Notes: generated by a model not told the origin, from the sequence alone. 64,000 bases of DNA from Vagococcus fluvialis (GCF_003337315.1 NZ_QPJV01000002.1:1-64000); one strand, 5' to 3'; positions 1 through 9,928 are shown, counted from the first letter of the stretch. Numbers and translations: made by a program.

Positions 1-106
1 ATGGCAAGAAGGATACACCTGTTCCCATGCCGAACACAGAAGTTAAGCTTCTTAGCGCCGATGGTAGTGAAGGGTTTCCCTTTGTGAGAGTAGGACGTCG
101 CCATGC
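1..106 (+). rRNA. rrf: 5S ribosomal RNA, 3' part
   Basis: The window opens inside a 5S rRNA. The conserved stretch CCATGCCGAACACAGAAGTT lies near position 26, and the 3' strand of the terminal helix ends around CGCCATGC. Only about the first ten bases are missing. It is followed closely by a tRNA array, as usual at the end of a Firmicutes rRNA operon. Confidence 0.95.
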
Positions 107-124
107 TTTTTGCGTTTTTTAACC

Positions 125-197
125 GGAGGTTTAGCTCAGCTGGGAGAGCACCTGCCTTACAAGCAGGGGGTCAGCGGTTCGATCCCGTTAACCTCCA
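125..197 (+). tRNA. tRNA-Val (anticodon TAC)
   Basis: A full 73-nt cloverleaf. The acceptor arms GGAGGTT and AACCTCC pair, the anticodon loop reads CTTACAA (TAC), and the T loop is GGTTCGATCC. No CCA is encoded. First tRNA after 5S. Confidence 0.95.
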
Positions 198-207
198 TTT
201 AAATGAC

Positions 208-280
208 GACTCGTTAGCTCAGTTGGTAGAGCATCTGACTTTTAATCAGAGGGTCACTGGTTCGAGCCCAGTACGGGTCA
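208..280 (+). tRNA. tRNA-Lys (anticodon TTT)
   Basis: A 73-nt cloverleaf. The acceptor GACTCGT pairs with ACGGGTC through one G-T wobble. The anticodon loop ACTTTTAAT gives TTT, and the T loop is GGTTCGAGCC. CCA is not encoded. Confidence 0.95.
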
Positions 281-292
281 TTAAAAATAAAC

Positions 293-365
293 GCCGGCTT
301 AGCTCAGTTGGTAGAGCATCTGATTTGTAATCAGAGGGTCGAGGGTTCAAGTCCTTTAGCCGGCA
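293..365 (+). tRNA. tRNA-Thr (anticodon TGT)
   Basis: A 73-nt cloverleaf. The acceptor GCCGGCT pairs with AGCCGGC, the anticodon loop ATTTGTAAT gives TGT, and the T loop is GGTTCAAGTCC. CCA is not encoded. Confidence 0.95.
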
Positions 366-374
366 CTTCTTTAA

Positions 375-446
375 GCGGAAGTAGTTCAGTGGTAGAACAT
401 CACCTTGCCAAGGTGGGGGTCGCGGGTTCGAACCCCGTCTTCCGCT
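375..446 (+). tRNA. tRNA-Gly (anticodon GCC)
   Basis: The acceptor GCGGAAG pairs with CTTCCGC and the discriminator is T. The anticodon loop CTTGCCAAG gives GCC, and the T loop is GGTTCGAACC. The discriminator T and the GCC anticodon identify tRNA-Gly. Confidence 0.95.
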
Positions 447-458
447 CTTTAAGTTCCA

Positions 459-544
459 GCCGGGGTGGCGGAACTGGCAGACGCACAGGACTTAAAATCC
501 TGCGGAGAGTGATCTCCGTACCGGTTCGATTCCGGTCCTCGGCA
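459..544 (+). tRNA. tRNA-Leu (anticodon TAA)
   Basis: An 86-nt class II tRNA with a long variable arm (CGGAGAGTGATCTCCG). The acceptor GCCGGGG pairs with CCTCGGC, and the anticodon loop ACTTAAAAT gives TAA. Last tRNA of the array. Confidence 0.95.
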
Positions 545-557
545 TCAGAAATTCTAG

Positions 558-601
558 AAAAAATGGCTTAAGAAACGAAAGTTTTTTAAGTCATTTTTTT
601 A
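558..601 (+). terminator. Terminator of the rRNA/tRNA operon
   Basis: The inverted repeat AAATGGCTTAAG / TTTTAAGTCATTT, with one mismatch region, is followed directly by a run of T. It closes the 5S-tRNA transcription unit before ctsR. Confidence 0.75.
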
Positions 602-649
602 TTTGAATATCTTTTAGGCTTTTTTATGTATTATTTCTGAATACTTTTG

Positions 650-675
650 TATAATAAAGGTCAGAGATAGTCAAT
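650..675 (+). promoter_or_regulatory. ctsR promoter -10 and CtsR operator
   Basis: TATAAT at 650-655 is a perfect -10. Directly after it, GGTCAGA-GAT-AGTCAAT (659-675) matches the CtsR direct heptad repeat (RGTCAAA-N3-RGTCAAA). The operator covers the transcription start, so CtsR binding would block its own operon. No good -35 hexamer is visible. Confidence 0.75.
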
Positions 676-702
676 TGTAATTTTAGAAGGTAGGTGTCCT
701 AA

Positions 703-1170
703 ATGAGCAATCGTAATATGTCAGACTCAATTGAATCTTATTTAAAGAAAATATTAGAGCGTAATCATGAAATAGAAATTCGTCGATCGGAAATGGCTGA
801 TTTATTTGACTGTGTACCTTCTCAAATAAATTATGTAATCAAAACTAGATTCACTGTTCCACAAGGTTACAAGGTTGAAAGTAAACGTGGTGGCGGTGGC
901 TATATAAGAATTGTTAAAATTAACTTGATGGAAAATAGTAGTTACTTGTTACATTTGATTAATTCTGTTGAATCAGAGTTAACTGAAAGTGAAGCTTTTT
1001 CAATGTTAGAACAACTATATTTAAACGAATTTATTGATTTAAGAGAAGTGAAATTAATCAGAAGTTTATTATCGAATAAAAATATTTTAAGTATCTCTGA
1101 TAATAACCGTCTAAGAGCACATATGATGCTTGAGTTATTAGAGCGTTTAACTTATGAAGAGAAGGAGTGA
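703..1170 (+). CDS. ctsR: CtsR, transcriptional repressor of stress genes
   Basis: A 155-aa repressor of class III heat-shock genes, at the usual family length. The N-terminal winged helix-turn-helix contains the glycine-rich wing RGGGGYIRI near residue 65, which contacts the operator in characterised CtsR proteins. The C-terminal part (about 80-155) is the dimerisation/McsB-contact domain. The start at 703 is preceded by AGAAGGTAGGTG. A CtsR box lies about 30 bp upstream, so it should be autoregulated. clpC follows after 5 bp in the same operon. The adaptor and kinase genes mcsA and mcsB, which sit between ctsR and clpC in Bacillus, are absent, as in other Lactobacillales. Confidence 0.95.
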   Translation: MSNRNMSDSIESYLKKILERNHEIEIRRSEMADLFDCVPSQINYVIKTRFTVPQGYKVESKRGGGGYIRIVKINLMENSSYLLHLINSVESELTESEAFSMLEQLYLNEFIDLREVKLIRSLLSNKNILSISDNNRLRAHMMLELLERLTYEEKE

Positions 1171-1175
1171 AGTAG

Positions 1176-3647
1176 ATGAGCGAATTATTTACAGAAAGAG
1201 CCAAAAAGGTTTTAGAAAATGCTCAAGCTGAAGCTAGATTTTTTAAACAGGATTCTGTAGCAACAGAACATTTATTATTGGCCTTAATTAAAGAACAAAA
1301 AGGAATTGCTAGTAAGGTTTTAAAGCAATTAAATATTGATGAAGTGTTAGTTTTTGATGAAGTTGAACAAATTACACAGTATGGTAATAAAAAATCACGA
1401 AAAGAAGATTTGTTACCATATTCTCCAAGAACCAAACAAATTTTATCTTATGCCTCAATGGAAGCAAAACGTGTTAATGCACCAAGTATCGGTACAGAGC
1501 ATATGTTACTTGCTTTAATTAGGGATGAGGAAGTTTTAGGTTCACGGGTATTAACTAATTTAGATGTGAACTTAAATAAGGTTAGAAATTTAATTTACAA
1601 AAAAATTGGTTTAGTAGAACCATCTAACAAACAGGGGCAAAGAAAACAGCCTGTTAATCAAGGAAATAATAAACCTCAAGAAGAGGGAACACCAACACTT
1701 GATTCTCTAGCTCGTGATTTAACACAATCAGCTAGAGAAAAGCGTTTAGATCCTTTATTAGGTAGAGAAAAAGAAGTACAGCGTTTGATTCAAGTTTTAA
1801 GTCGCCGTACTAAAAATAATCCTGTTTTAGTTGGAGAGCCTGGTGTTGGTAAAACGGCTATTGCTGAAGGTTTGGCCCAACGCATTGTAGAGGGGTTAGT
1901 TCCTAAAGAAATGTTATCTAAGAGATTAATGATGTTAGACATGGGAGCTGTTGTAGCAGGAACTAAGTACCGCGGTGAGTTTGAGGACCGTATGAAAAAA
2001 GTTGTAGATGAAATTTATCGTGATGGCAATGTGATATTATTTATTGATGAGTTACATACGTTAATTGGTGCAGGTGGGGCTGAGGGAGCAATTGATGCTT
2101 CAAATATTTTAAAACCTGCTTTAGCTCGTGGTGAGCTGAAAACAATTGGTGCGACAACTTTAGATGAGTATCAAAAATATATTGAAAAAGATTCAGCTTT
2201 AGAGCGCCGTTTTGCTAAAATCCAAGTAGATGAACCAACGCCTGAAGAGGCAGAAGACATTTTATTGGGTCTTCGTGGTCGTTATGAAGAATACCATAAA
2301 GTAAAAATTACAGATGAGGCAGTTCATGCTGCTGTGAACTTAGCGACTCGTTATATTAGTGACCGTCAGTTACCTGATAAAGCTATTGATTTAATCGATG
2401 AGTCTGCTGCAAGAGCTCGCTTAGAACTTGCTAACAAACCCTCACAAATTGTGGTACAACAAAATAAACTAGAAGAATTACTTGAAGAAAAAGAAGCTGC
2501 TATTTTAGCGCAGAACTTTGAGTTAGCTGCTGACTTACGTAAAAAAGAACAACGTCTTATGACTCGTTTAGAAAACTTAAAATTAAAAGAAGCAGAAAAT
2601 GAAGGTGTCTATCAAACGGAAGTGACAGAAGAGGCGATTGTTTCTGTTGTGGCTCAGTGGACAGGTATTCCTTTAAAACAATTAGAGAAAAAAGAAACAG
2701 AACGCTTATTAGAATTAGAAAAAGTTTTACATGAGCGTGTTGTAGGACAAGATGAAGCAGTTAAAGCTATCTCTAAAGCAATTAGACGCTCTCGTAGTGG
2801 CTTAAGTGACCCTAACAGACCAATAGGCTCATTTATGTTTTTAGGACCTACAGGTGTCGGAAAAACAGAATTAGCTAAAACACTTGCTTCAACTATGTTT
2901 GGTTCAGAAGATGCCCTTATTCGTGTGGATATGTCTGAGTTTATGGAAAAACACAGTACGAGTCGTTTAGTTGGTTCGCCTCCTGGATATGTTGGCTATG
3001 ATGAGGGAGGACAATTAACAGAGCGTATTCGTCAAAAACCTTATTCAGTGATTTTACTAGATGAGGTAGAAAAAGCTCATCCGGATGTCTTCAATATTTT
3101 ATTACAAGTCTTAGATGATGGTCATTTAACAGATTCTAAGGGACGCAAAGTTAACTTTAAAAATACAATTTTAATTATGACATCTAATATTGGAGCAACT
3201 GCTTTAAGAGATGAAAAAACAGTTGGTTTTGCAGCTAAGGATGCCTCTAAAAATCATGAAGCTATGAAATCTCGTGTCTTAGAAGAACTTAAGAAACGTT
3301 TCCGTCCTGAGTTTTTAAACCGTGTAGATGAGATGTTAGTCTTCCATTCATTATCAAAAGAAGAATTACATGAGATTGTTAAGATTATGAGTCAATCAAT
3401 TATTGAAAGACTTAAATTACAAAAAATCGATTTAAAATTAACGCCTGCTGCTATTGAAGTGGTTAGCAAAGCCGGTTTTGATCCAGAGTACGGTGCAAGA
3501 CCAATTAGACGAGCTCTTCAAAAAGAAGTTGAGGATAAATTAAGTGATATGCTTTTACTAGGTGAGATAACGCCAAATAGTAAAGTAGTTGTTGGAGCTT
3601 CTAAAGGTGAAATCCAAGTGAAAGTCACACCAAGTAAAAAGAAATAA
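1176..3647 (+). CDS. clpC: ATP-dependent Clp protease ATP-binding subunit ClpC
   Basis: An 823-aa AAA+ unfoldase that feeds substrates to ClpP. The order is: double Clp-N repeat (about 1-145), a linker rich in Q/N/P, the first AAA+ module with Walker A GEPGVGKT at 220-227 and Walker B VILFIDE, a coiled-coil middle domain with a UVR-like stretch near 430-465, the second AAA+ module with GPTGVGKT at 557-564, and the C-terminal D2-small domain. The middle region and length fit ClpC rather than ClpB or ClpE. It is co-transcribed with ctsR (5-bp gap, RBS AGAAGGAG across the ctsR stop) and ends at a terminator. Since mcsA/mcsB are not here, adaptor supply must come from elsewhere. Confidence 0.96.
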   Translation: MSELFTERAKKVLENAQAEARFFKQDSVATEHLLLALIKEQKGIASKVLKQLNIDEVLVFDEVEQITQYGNKKSRKEDLLPYSPRTKQILSYASMEAKRVNAPSIGTEHMLLALIRDEEVLGSRVLTNLDVNLNKVRNLIYKKIGLVEPSNKQGQRKQPVNQGNNKPQEEGTPTLDSLARDLTQSAREKRLDPLLGREKEVQRLIQVLSRRTKNNPVLVGEPGVGKTAIAEGLAQRIVEGLVPKEMLSKRLMMLDMGAVVAGTKYRGEFEDRMKKVVDEIYRDGNVILFIDELHTLIGAGGAEGAIDASNILKPALARGELKTIGATTLDEYQKYIEKDSALERRFAKIQVDEPTPEEAEDILLGLRGRYEEYHKVKITDEAVHAAVNLATRYISDRQLPDKAIDLIDESAARARLELANKPSQIVVQQNKLEELLEEKEAAILAQNFELAADLRKKEQRLMTRLENLKLKEAENEGVYQTEVTEEAIVSVVAQWTGIPLKQLEKKETERLLELEKVLHERVVGQDEAVKAISKAIRRSRSGLSDPNRPIGSFMFLGPTGVGKTELAKTLASTMFGSEDALIRVDMSEFMEKHSTSRLVGSPPGYVGYDEGGQLTERIRQKPYSVILLDEVEKAHPDVFNILLQVLDDGHLTDSKGRKVNFKNTILIMTSNIGATALRDEKTVGFAAKDASKNHEAMKSRVLEELKKRFRPEFLNRVDEMLVFHSLSKEELHEIVKIMSQSIIERLKLQKIDLKLTPAAIEVVSKAGFDPEYGARPIRRALQKEVEDKLSDMLLLGEITPNSKVVVGASKGEIQVKVTPSKKK

Positions 3648-3689
3648 GTAGTAATATCACAAAGTAGTCTTAGTTTAATTAAAAATAAT

Positions 3690-3726
3690 CAGAAAGGTTG
3701 GCCTATTATGGTCAACCTTTCTTTGT
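3690..3726 (+). terminator. Terminator after clpC
   Basis: Hairpin AGAAAGGTTGGCC / GGTCAACCTTTCT followed by TTTG. It ends the ctsR-clpC operon. Confidence 0.8.
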
Positions 3727-3774
3727 TTATAACAAGAGTTTTTTTAAAGTTCTATTATTAAACTTGTGATGTTA

Positions 3775-3804
3775 TTGTCAATCTAACCTTTCATGTGGTA
3801 GGAT
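3775..3804 (+). promoter_or_regulatory. Probable promoter of the trhP1-trhP2-gor cluster
   Basis: TTGTCA (3775-3780) and TAGGAT (3799-3804) are separated by 18 bp, a reasonable sigma-A promoter. It lies 33 bp upstream of the first U32 gene. Confidence 0.5.
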
Positions 3805-3836
3805 ATCTTTGATTGAAGAAAGAAGGAGCTACAAAG

Positions 3837-4757
3837 ATGATTGAAATAACTGCTACAGTAGAATCCATTGAACAAGGAAAAAAATTACTTGAATTAGATA
3901 TTGAGGCTTTGTATTTTGGCGACGAAGCATTTGGTTTACGACTGCCAAAGCATTTTACTAGAGATGAAATAAAAGAATTAGTACAATTAACCCATGAGAA
4001 AGGGAAAAAAGCTCGTATTGCAGTGAATGCGATTATGCATCCTGATAAAATGAGAGCTATTCCTGAGTATTTAGATTTTTTAGAATCTATTTCAGTTGAT
4101 GAAATTGTTGTTGGTGATCCTGGTGTGATTCATGTACTACGCACAAGCAACTACAAACTTCCCTTTATTTATGATGCAGCTACTATGGTAACTAGTTCAC
4201 GACAAATTAATTTTTGGGGTGATAGAGGAGCTGTTGGTGCTGTTTTAGCAAGGGAAATCCCTTATTTAGAATTAGTGGAATTATCGAATAACCTAAATAT
4301 ATTCGGTGAAGTCCTAGTTTACGGAGCTACTTGTATCCATCAGTCTAAGCGTCCTTTAGTCCAAAACTATTTAAACTTTACGAAGTTAGACGAGAAGACT
4401 GACAAAGAACGTGATTTATTTATATCTGAACCAAAAGAAAAAGAGACTCATTATTCGATTTACGAGGATGAGCATGGTACTCATATTTTTGCTACAAACG
4501 ATGTGAATTTAATGCTTCAGTTAGAAGAGTTAGAAAAAATCGGCTTAACTCACTGGAAGTTAGATGGTATTTATACATCAGGTGAGGATTATGTGAGTAT
4601 GGTTTCTTACTTTATTCAAGCTAAAGAGTTACTTGAGTCAGGTAATTGGTCAGAGGTTGAGGCTGAAAAACTAAATGAATTAGTTAAAGCAACTCATCCT
4701 AAAAAACGCGGATTAGACACAGGATTTTATTATTTAAATCCAGATGATATTAGATAG
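3837..4757 (+). CDS. trhP1: U32 family peptidase-like protein, TrhP1-type tRNA hydroxylation subunit
   Basis: About 306 aa. The ATG at 3837 is chosen over the TTG at 3813 because AGAAGGAG sits 8 nt before it. The sequence is a U32-type TIM barrel with VGDPGVIH near residue 100. It lacks the long Cys-containing C-terminal part of its neighbour, and resembles the shorter partner (Bacillus YrrN/TrhP1) of the pair that makes 5-hydroxyuridine at tRNA position 34 from prephenate under low oxygen. The longer partner follows after 12 bp. The link to tRNA hydroxylation rests on family knowledge. The old name peptidase U32 reflects similarity to collagenases. Confidence 0.85.
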   Translation: MIEITATVESIEQGKKLLELDIEALYFGDEAFGLRLPKHFTRDEIKELVQLTHEKGKKARIAVNAIMHPDKMRAIPEYLDFLESISVDEIVVGDPGVIHVLRTSNYKLPFIYDAATMVTSSRQINFWGDRGAVGAVLAREIPYLELVELSNNLNIFGEVLVYGATCIHQSKRPLVQNYLNFTKLDEKTDKERDLFISEPKEKETHYSIYEDEHGTHIFATNDVNLMLQLEELEKIGLTHWKLDGIYTSGEDYVSMVSYFIQAKELLESGNWSEVEAEKLNELVKATHPKKRGLDTGFYYLNPDDIR

Positions 4758-4769
4758 GGAGTAGTACAA

Positions 4770-6008
4770 ATGACAATCAAACAATTGAAACGTCCAGAGG
4801 TTTTAGCACCTGCTGGTACATTAGAAAAATTAAAAGTGGCTATTACGTATGGAGCTGACGCAGTTTATATCGGTGGAAATGCTTATGGTTTAAGAAGTAG
4901 AGCAGGAAATTTCACTTATGAAGAGATGGCAGAAGGAGTTGCTTTTGCTAAAGCTCATAACGCAAAAGTCTATGTAGCAGCTAATATGGTAACTCATGAG
5001 TTTGACGCAAAAGGTGCTGGTGAGTTTTTCAGAGAGTTACGTGATGTTGGGATTAGTGCAGTCATCGTCTCAGATCCTGCCTTAATCGAAATTTGTATTA
5101 CAGAAGCGCCTGGATTGCCAGTCCATTTATCAACTCAAACCTCAGCAACTAACTTTGAAACCTTAGAATTTTGGAAAAATGAAGGACTAGAGCGTGTGGT
5201 TTTAGGTCGTGAAGTGTCAATGGCTGAAGTGAAAGAAATTAGAGAAAACACGGATGTTGAAATTGAAGCTTTTATTCACGGAGCAATGTGTATTTCTTAT
5301 TCAGGTCGTTGTACCTTATCTAATCATATGTCACACCGAGATGCTAACCGTGGTGGTTGTTCTCAATCTTGTCGTTGGAAATACGATTTATTTGAGATGT
5401 CACTAGATAAAGAAAGACAGTCTTTAATCGATTCAGGAGAAGTGGAAGAACCATTTTCAATGAGTGCTGTTGATATGTCGATGATTGAGCACATTCCAGA
5501 TTTAGTTCAAAATGGTGTGGATAGTTTGAAAATTGAAGGACGTATGAAGTCTATTCATTATGTATCTACTGTTTCTAATGTTTATAAAAAGGCAGTGGAT
5601 AGTTATATGGAAGACCCTGAAAATTATGAGTGCAAACAAGAGTGGATTGATGAGTTGTGGAAAGTAGCGCAGCGTGAGTTATCAACTGGATTTTATTACC
5701 ATACACCAACTGAGGAAGAACAGTTATTTGGTAAAAGAAGAAAAATTCCTGTGTTTAAATTTATTGGTGAAGTTCTTGAGTATGATGAAACAACTAAAAT
5801 AGCAACCATTAGACAAAGAAATCATTTTAGATTAAATGACGAAATTGAGTTCTATGGTCCAGGATTTACTCATTCACATCAGACGATTACTGAAATGTGG
5901 AATGAGTTAGATGAACCGATTGAAAAAGCGCCTAATGCTATGATGATTGTCAAAATGCCTGTAGAATCCCCAGTTAAACCAGGAGATATGATAAGAAAAC
6001 GAAAATAA
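4770..6008 (+). CDS. trhP2: U32 family peptidase-like protein, TrhP2-type tRNA hydroxylation enzyme
   Basis: 412 aa, close to Bacillus YrrO/TrhP2 and E. coli YegQ. The N-terminal half is the U32 barrel starting with [15 protein letters not shown] and VYIGG. A cysteine cluster follows ([12 protein letters not shown], then GGCSQSCRW, about residues 170-205), of the kind that ligates an iron-sulfur cluster in this family, then KIEGRMKS. The C-terminal beta domain (about 330-412) includes [11 protein letters not shown]. It should act with the upstream gene to hydroxylate U34 of tRNA. The gene starts 12 bp after trhP1 and ends 11 bp before gor, so the three are probably one operon. Confidence 0.88.
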   Translation: MTIKQLKRPEVLAPAGTLEKLKVAITYGADAVYIGGNAYGLRSRAGNFTYEEMAEGVAFAKAHNAKVYVAANMVTHEFDAKGAGEFFRELRDVGISAVIVSDPALIEICITEAPGLPVHLSTQTSATNFETLEFWKNEGLERVVLGREVSMAEVKEIRENTDVEIEAFIHGAMCISYSGRCTLSNHMSHRDANRGGCSQSCRWKYDLFEMSLDKERQSLIDSGEVEEPFSMSAVDMSMIEHIPDLVQNGVDSLKIEGRMKSIHYVSTVSNVYKKAVDSYMEDPENYECKQEWIDELWKVAQRELSTGFYYHTPTEEEQLFGKRRKIPVFKFIGEVLEYDETTKIATIRQRNHFRLNDEIEFYGPGFTHSHQTITEMWNELDEPIEKAPNAMMIVKMPVESPVKPGDMIRKRK

Positions 6009-6019
6009 GGGTGAAGAAA

Positions 6020-7366
6020 ATGAAACAATTTGATTATATTGTAATCGGCGGCGGTAGTGGCGGTATTGCTTCAGCGAATCGTGCGGGTATGCATGGCGCT
6101 AAAGTATTATTAATTGAGGGTAACCATATTGGCGGAACTTGTGTCAATGTGGGCTGTGTTCCGAAAAAAGTAATGTGGTCAGCTTCAGAGATGAGAAGTA
6201 TCATGCTACACCAAGCTCGTGAATACGGTTTTGATGTGACAATTGATGAGTTTGATTTCTCACGTTTAGTTGAAAATAGAGAAGCCTATATTGAGCGTCT
6301 TCACGGATTATATATGAAAGGTTTGGCAGGTAACGGTGTAACTGTTGTCAATGGCTATGGTAAGTTTATTGATGAAAAGGCAGTTGAAGTGAATGGTGAA
6401 TCTTATACAGCACCACATATTTTAATTGCAACAGGAGGCAAAACAATTCGCCCTAATATACCAGGTGGTGAACTAGGTCTTGATTCGGATGGCTTCTTTG
6501 CTTTAACAAAACAGCCAAAATCTGTTGCTGTTGTTGGTGCCGGTTATATTGCTGTTGAAATTGCAGGAGTGCTTCATGGCTTAGGAACTGAAACACATCT
6601 GGCTTTTAGAAGAGAGACATTTTTACGTGAATTTGATGACTTAGTGGTTAACGGATTAACAGAAAGTTATAATAACCAAGGCATTCATTTGCATGCTAAC
6701 TCAGTACCAAAAGAGGTAAAACAACTAGCTGATGGTTACGAGTTGTTCTTTGAAAATGGTAAATCATTACAAGTTGAAGAGCTTATTTGGGCAATTGGTA
6801 GAACACCAAATTCTAGTCAAATCAATTTAGAAAAAGCCGGTGTTAAAGTCAACGAGTGGGGTGCAGTAGTAGTTGACAAATTCCAAAATACGTCTCAAAC
6901 AGGTATTTATGCTGTAGGAGATGTGATTGATAAGGTTAATTTAACGCCAGTGGCAATTGCTGCTGGACGTAGATTATCTGAGCGTCTATTTAACAATCAA
7001 GTGAATGCCCACCTTGATTATGAAACTATTCCAACAGTTGTTTTCTCTCATCCAACAATTGGAACAGTTGGTTTAACAGAAAAAGAAGCTCGTGAGAAAT
7101 ACACTGATGAGAAGATTAAAACTTATACTTCAAGTTTCACGCCAATGCAATATGCCATTACAGAAACTAAGGAAAAATGTCATATGAAATTAGTTTGTGT
7201 AGGAGAAGACGAGAAAATAGTTGGTCTTCACGGAGTTGGTCTAGGAGTAGATGAAATGCTACAAGGATTTGCGGTTGCTATTAAAATGGGAGCTACAAAA
7301 GAAGATTTTGATAACACTGTAGCGATTCATCCAACTGGTGCAGAAGAATTTGTGACCATGAGATAA
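6020..7366 (+). CDS. gor: Glutathione-disulfide reductase
   Basis: About 448 aa, class I pyridine nucleotide-disulfide oxidoreductase. The ATG at 6020 is preferred over the GTG at 6011 because the Shine-Dalgarno AAGGGTG (6007-6013) overlaps that GTG. Features in order: FAD motif [14 protein letters not shown], the redox pair in [13 protein letters not shown] (near residues 40-45), the NAD(P)H motif [13 protein letters not shown], the second FAD motif GIYAVGDV, and a C-terminal dimer domain ending [12 protein letters not shown] with the catalytic His. The CVNVGC motif supports glutathione reductase over dihydrolipoamide dehydrogenase. It reduces glutathione disulfide with NADPH. A terminator follows. 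Confidence 0.9.
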   Translation: MKQFDYIVIGGGSGGIASANRAGMHGAKVLLIEGNHIGGTCVNVGCVPKKVMWSASEMRSIMLHQAREYGFDVTIDEFDFSRLVENREAYIERLHGLYMKGLAGNGVTVVNGYGKFIDEKAVEVNGESYTAPHILIATGGKTIRPNIPGGELGLDSDGFFALTKQPKSVAVVGAGYIAVEIAGVLHGLGTETHLAFRRETFLREFDDLVVNGLTESYNNQGIHLHANSVPKEVKQLADGYELFFENGKSLQVEELIWAIGRTPNSSQINLEKAGVKVNEWGAVVVDKFQNTSQTGIYAVGDVIDKVNLTPVAIAAGRRLSERLFNNQVNAHLDYETIPTVVFSHPTIGTVGLTEKEAREKYTDEKIKTYTSSFTPMQYAITETKEKCHMKLVCVGEDEKIVGLHGVGLGVDEMLQGFAVAIKMGATKEDFDNTVAIHPTGAEEFVTMR

Positions 7367-7389
7367 CAAATAAGAATTGTTATTATTTA

Positions 7390-7428
7390 ATAAGACTTTC
7401 AAATTTCTTTTGAAAGTCTTATTTGTAT
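7390..7428 (+). terminator. Terminator after gor
   Basis: Hairpin AAGACTTTCAAA / TTTGAAAGTCTT followed by ATTTGT. Its 3' arm contains the TTGAAA hexamer that serves as the -35 of the next promoter. Confidence 0.75.
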
Positions 7429-7459
7429 GGGGTATAATAGATTGTGATTAAATTACTAA
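7410..7459 (+). promoter_or_regulatory. cydABCD promoter with possible Rex site
   Basis: TTGAAA (7410-7415) and TATAAT (7433-7438) are spaced exactly 17 bp, a strong sigma-A promoter. Just downstream, TTGTGATTAAATTACTAA (7442-7459) has one perfect half of the Rex consensus (TTGTGA) and a poor second half. Rex control of cyd by the NADH/NAD ratio is known in Gram-positives. Here the site is only suggestive. Confidence 0.6.
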
Positions 7460-7477
7460 AAAGGGAGGATATAAATC

Positions 7478-8887
7478 ATGGAATTATTAACATTGGCAAG
7501 ACTTCAGTTCGGTATGACAACTGTTTTCCACTTCTTCTTCGTGCCACTTTCGATTGGTATGGCCTTTGCGATTGCAATCTTAGAAACAATGTATGTTGTT
7601 AAAAAAGATAAAATTTACAAAGACATGGCGAAGTTTTGGGGAAATATTTTCCTACTAAGTTTTGCAGTAGGAGCAGTTACTGGTATTATTCAAGAATTTC
7701 AATTTGGTATGAACTGGTCTGAATATTCACGATTTATGGGAGACATCTTTGGAGCTCCACTAGCAGTAGAGGCATTATTAGCATTCTTTATGGAGTCAAC
7801 ATTTATTGGATTATGGATTTTTGGATGGGACAAATTTAGTAAAGGGCTACATTTAGCATTTATCTGGTTAGTATCAATCGGAACAATGTTATCCGCTTTA
7901 TGGATTTTATCAGCCAACGCATTTATGCAAAACCCAGTAGCATTCAATATTAATGAAGCTTCAGGGAGAGCCGAATTAACAAGTTTCTTTGGTTTATTGC
8001 AAAACCATCAATTATGGTTACAATTACCTCACGTACTGTTTGGTGCGATTTTAACAGGTGGATTTGTAATTGCAGGTTGTTCAGCTTGGAAACTATTAAG
8101 AAAAGAAGATACAAAATTCTTCAAAAAATCAATGCAATTTGGTTTAATCATTGGACTAATTGGTTCAGTATTAACTATGGGTGCAGGACATGCTCAAATG
8201 GTAGCTGTTGCTGAGGATCACCCAATGAAGTTTGCTGCAATGGAAGGTATCTATGATGATACTGAAGGGGACAAAGCGCCTTGGACAATCGTTGCAGGAA
8301 TCGACACGAAAAACAAAGACGTTAAATGGCATGTTTCTGTACCTATGATGTTAAGTATTTTAGGTGGAGAAGATAGCTATAAAGGTATGAACTCAGTTAA
8401 TGAGGACTTACATAAAGAACATGACGCACAATTTGGTGCTGACATGGACTACTACTTACCAGTTAAAACATTATTCTGGTCTTTCCGTTTCATGGCAGGA
8501 TTTGGAACATTAATGGCTTTAATGGCAGTTGTAGGATTATGGTTATTACGTAAGGATAAATTACAAAATATGAAATGGTTGCTTTGGGTTTTTACAGCAG
8601 GAATTGCTTTCCCATTCATTTCAAACTCAACAGGTTGGATTATTACAGAGATGGGACGTGCGCCTTGGACAGTTTATGGACTATTCACAATCGCAGATAG
8701 CGTGTCACCTGGTGTAACATCAGGCTCTCTATTATTTAGTAATATTGTTTACTTCTGTTTATTCCTATTCTTAGGAATGGTGATGATTGTTTACTCAAAA
8801 CGTTACTTAAGAAAAGGACCTTACTATGTGAGTCCTTCTGAAGCACGTAAAGAAGCAATCGATCCTTTTGCAAAGGAGGCCTTCTAA
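7478..8887 (+). CDS. cydA: Cytochrome bd ubiquinol/menaquinol oxidase subunit I
   Basis: 469 aa, the quinol-binding, haem-carrying subunit of the bd oxidase in the cytoplasmic membrane. It begins with LARLQFGMTTVFHFFFVP (His18 is the expected haem ligand) and has about nine membrane segments. The GRAPWTVYG motif is near 390. The short length fits the short Q-loop form of Gram-positive bacteria. RBS AGGGAGGA. cydB follows at once, and the cydDC exporter needed for assembly is downstream. In this bacterial group activity usually depends on haem taken from the medium. No haem synthesis genes are visible here. Confidence 0.95.
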   Translation: MELLTLARLQFGMTTVFHFFFVPLSIGMAFAIAILETMYVVKKDKIYKDMAKFWGNIFLLSFAVGAVTGIIQEFQFGMNWSEYSRFMGDIFGAPLAVEALLAFFMESTFIGLWIFGWDKFSKGLHLAFIWLVSIGTMLSALWILSANAFMQNPVAFNINEASGRAELTSFFGLLQNHQLWLQLPHVLFGAILTGGFVIAGCSAWKLLRKEDTKFFKKSMQFGLIIGLIGSVLTMGAGHAQMVAVAEDHPMKFAAMEGIYDDTEGDKAPWTIVAGIDTKNKDVKWHVSVPMMLSILGGEDSYKGMNSVNEDLHKEHDAQFGADMDYYLPVKTLFWSFRFMAGFGTLMALMAVVGLWLLRKDKLQNMKWLLWVFTAGIAFPFISNSTGWIITEMGRAPWTVYGLFTIADSVSPGVTSGSLLFSNIVYFCLFLFLGMVMIVYSKRYLRKGPYYVSPSEARKEAIDPFAKEAF

Positions 8888-8888
8888 A

Positions 8889-9905
8889 ATGAGTACTTTA
8901 CAACTTTTATGGTTCTTAATCATTGGTGTACTTTTCACAGGCTTCTTCTTCTTAGAAGGATTTGACTTTGGTGTTGGTATGGCTATGAAGACCTTAGCAC
9001 GTAACAAACGCGAACGTGACCAAGTCATTAATACAATCGGGCCTATCTGGGAAACAAACCAAGTGTGGTTAATTACTGCTGGGGGAGCAATGTTTGCTTC
9101 ATTCCCAGAATGGTACGCATCATTATTTAGTGGTTTTTATAATATTTTATTACTTGTTTTAGTTGGTTTGATTATCCGCGGAGTATCATTCAAATTTAGA
9201 TCAAGTTCTGACAACGCTCGTGAACGTAACCTTTGGGAGTGGACACTGTGTATTGGTAGTTTCTTAACAGCCTTCTTCTTAGGAATGATGTTTGTTGACT
9301 TAGTGCGCGGTATGCCACTAGATGCTACTAAAAACGTTATGAACCCAACATTTACAGATTATGTTAATATCTACTCTATCGTAGGTGGAGTTGCTGTTAC
9401 ATTAATCTCTTACTTACATGGTTTAAACTACTTACGTCTTAAAACAGACGGAAAAATTAGAGAACGTGCTAACGCACAAGCGAAAAAACTTTACCCAGTA
9501 TTATTTGTTGGATTAGTTGCTTTTGCAGTTCTTTCATTCTTAGAAACTGATTTCTTTAAAGAAAGAATGGTTTCTTCATTAATTATCTTAGTAGCGATTG
9601 TTTTATTTGCTGTTATGGCAGCTTATGGAACTTACAAAGATAAAGAAGGCTTCTCATTTATCTCAACTGGTTTAATCTTTGTAGGACTTGTAGCTTTCCT
9701 ATTTAATGGATTATTCCCACGAGTAATGATTGCTCAAGATTCAGCATTCCATTTATTAATTGAAAATGCATCAAGCACACCGTATACACTTAAAGTAATG
9801 ACAATCGTTACTGTTTGTCTATTACCAATTGTTTTAATCTACGTAGGTTGGACTTACAAACAATTTAATAAACGTGTATCAATTGATGTTTTAGACAATT
9901 ACTAA
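8889..9905 (+). CDS. cydB: Cytochrome bd oxidase subunit II
   Basis: 338 aa. The ATG at 8889 is chosen because AAGGAGG (8873-8879) ends 9 nt before it and lies in the end of cydA. Typical CydB features: LFTGFFFLEGFDFGVGM at the N-terminus, GPIWETNQVWLIT near residue 60, and eight hydrophobic segments. It forms the heterodimer with CydA and stabilises the haem groups. The stop of cydA is immediately upstream, so expression is coupled. Confidence 0.94.
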   Translation: MSTLQLLWFLIIGVLFTGFFFLEGFDFGVGMAMKTLARNKRERDQVINTIGPIWETNQVWLITAGGAMFASFPEWYASLFSGFYNILLLVLVGLIIRGVSFKFRSSSDNARERNLWEWTLCIGSFLTAFFLGMMFVDLVRGMPLDATKNVMNPTFTDYVNIYSIVGGVAVTLISYLHGLNYLRLKTDGKIRERANAQAKKLYPVLFVGLVAFAVLSFLETDFFKERMVSSLIILVAIVLFAVMAAYGTYKDKEGFSFISTGLIFVGLVAFLFNGLFPRVMIAQDSAFHLLIENASSTPYTLKVMTIVTVCLLPIVLIYVGWTYKQFNKRVSIDVLDNY

Positions 9906-9928
9906 ATCATAAAGGAGATGTACCTAGT

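Noticed and set aside
103-571. Two open frames of 75 and 87 codons across the tRNA array
   Set aside because: They run through five intact cloverleaf tRNAs and have no ribosome site. They are shadows of the RNA genes.
1223-1435. Minus-strand open frame inside clpC, and similar antisense frames throughout
   Set aside because: No ribosome sites and no recognisable protein. They mirror codon bias of the real gene on the other strand.
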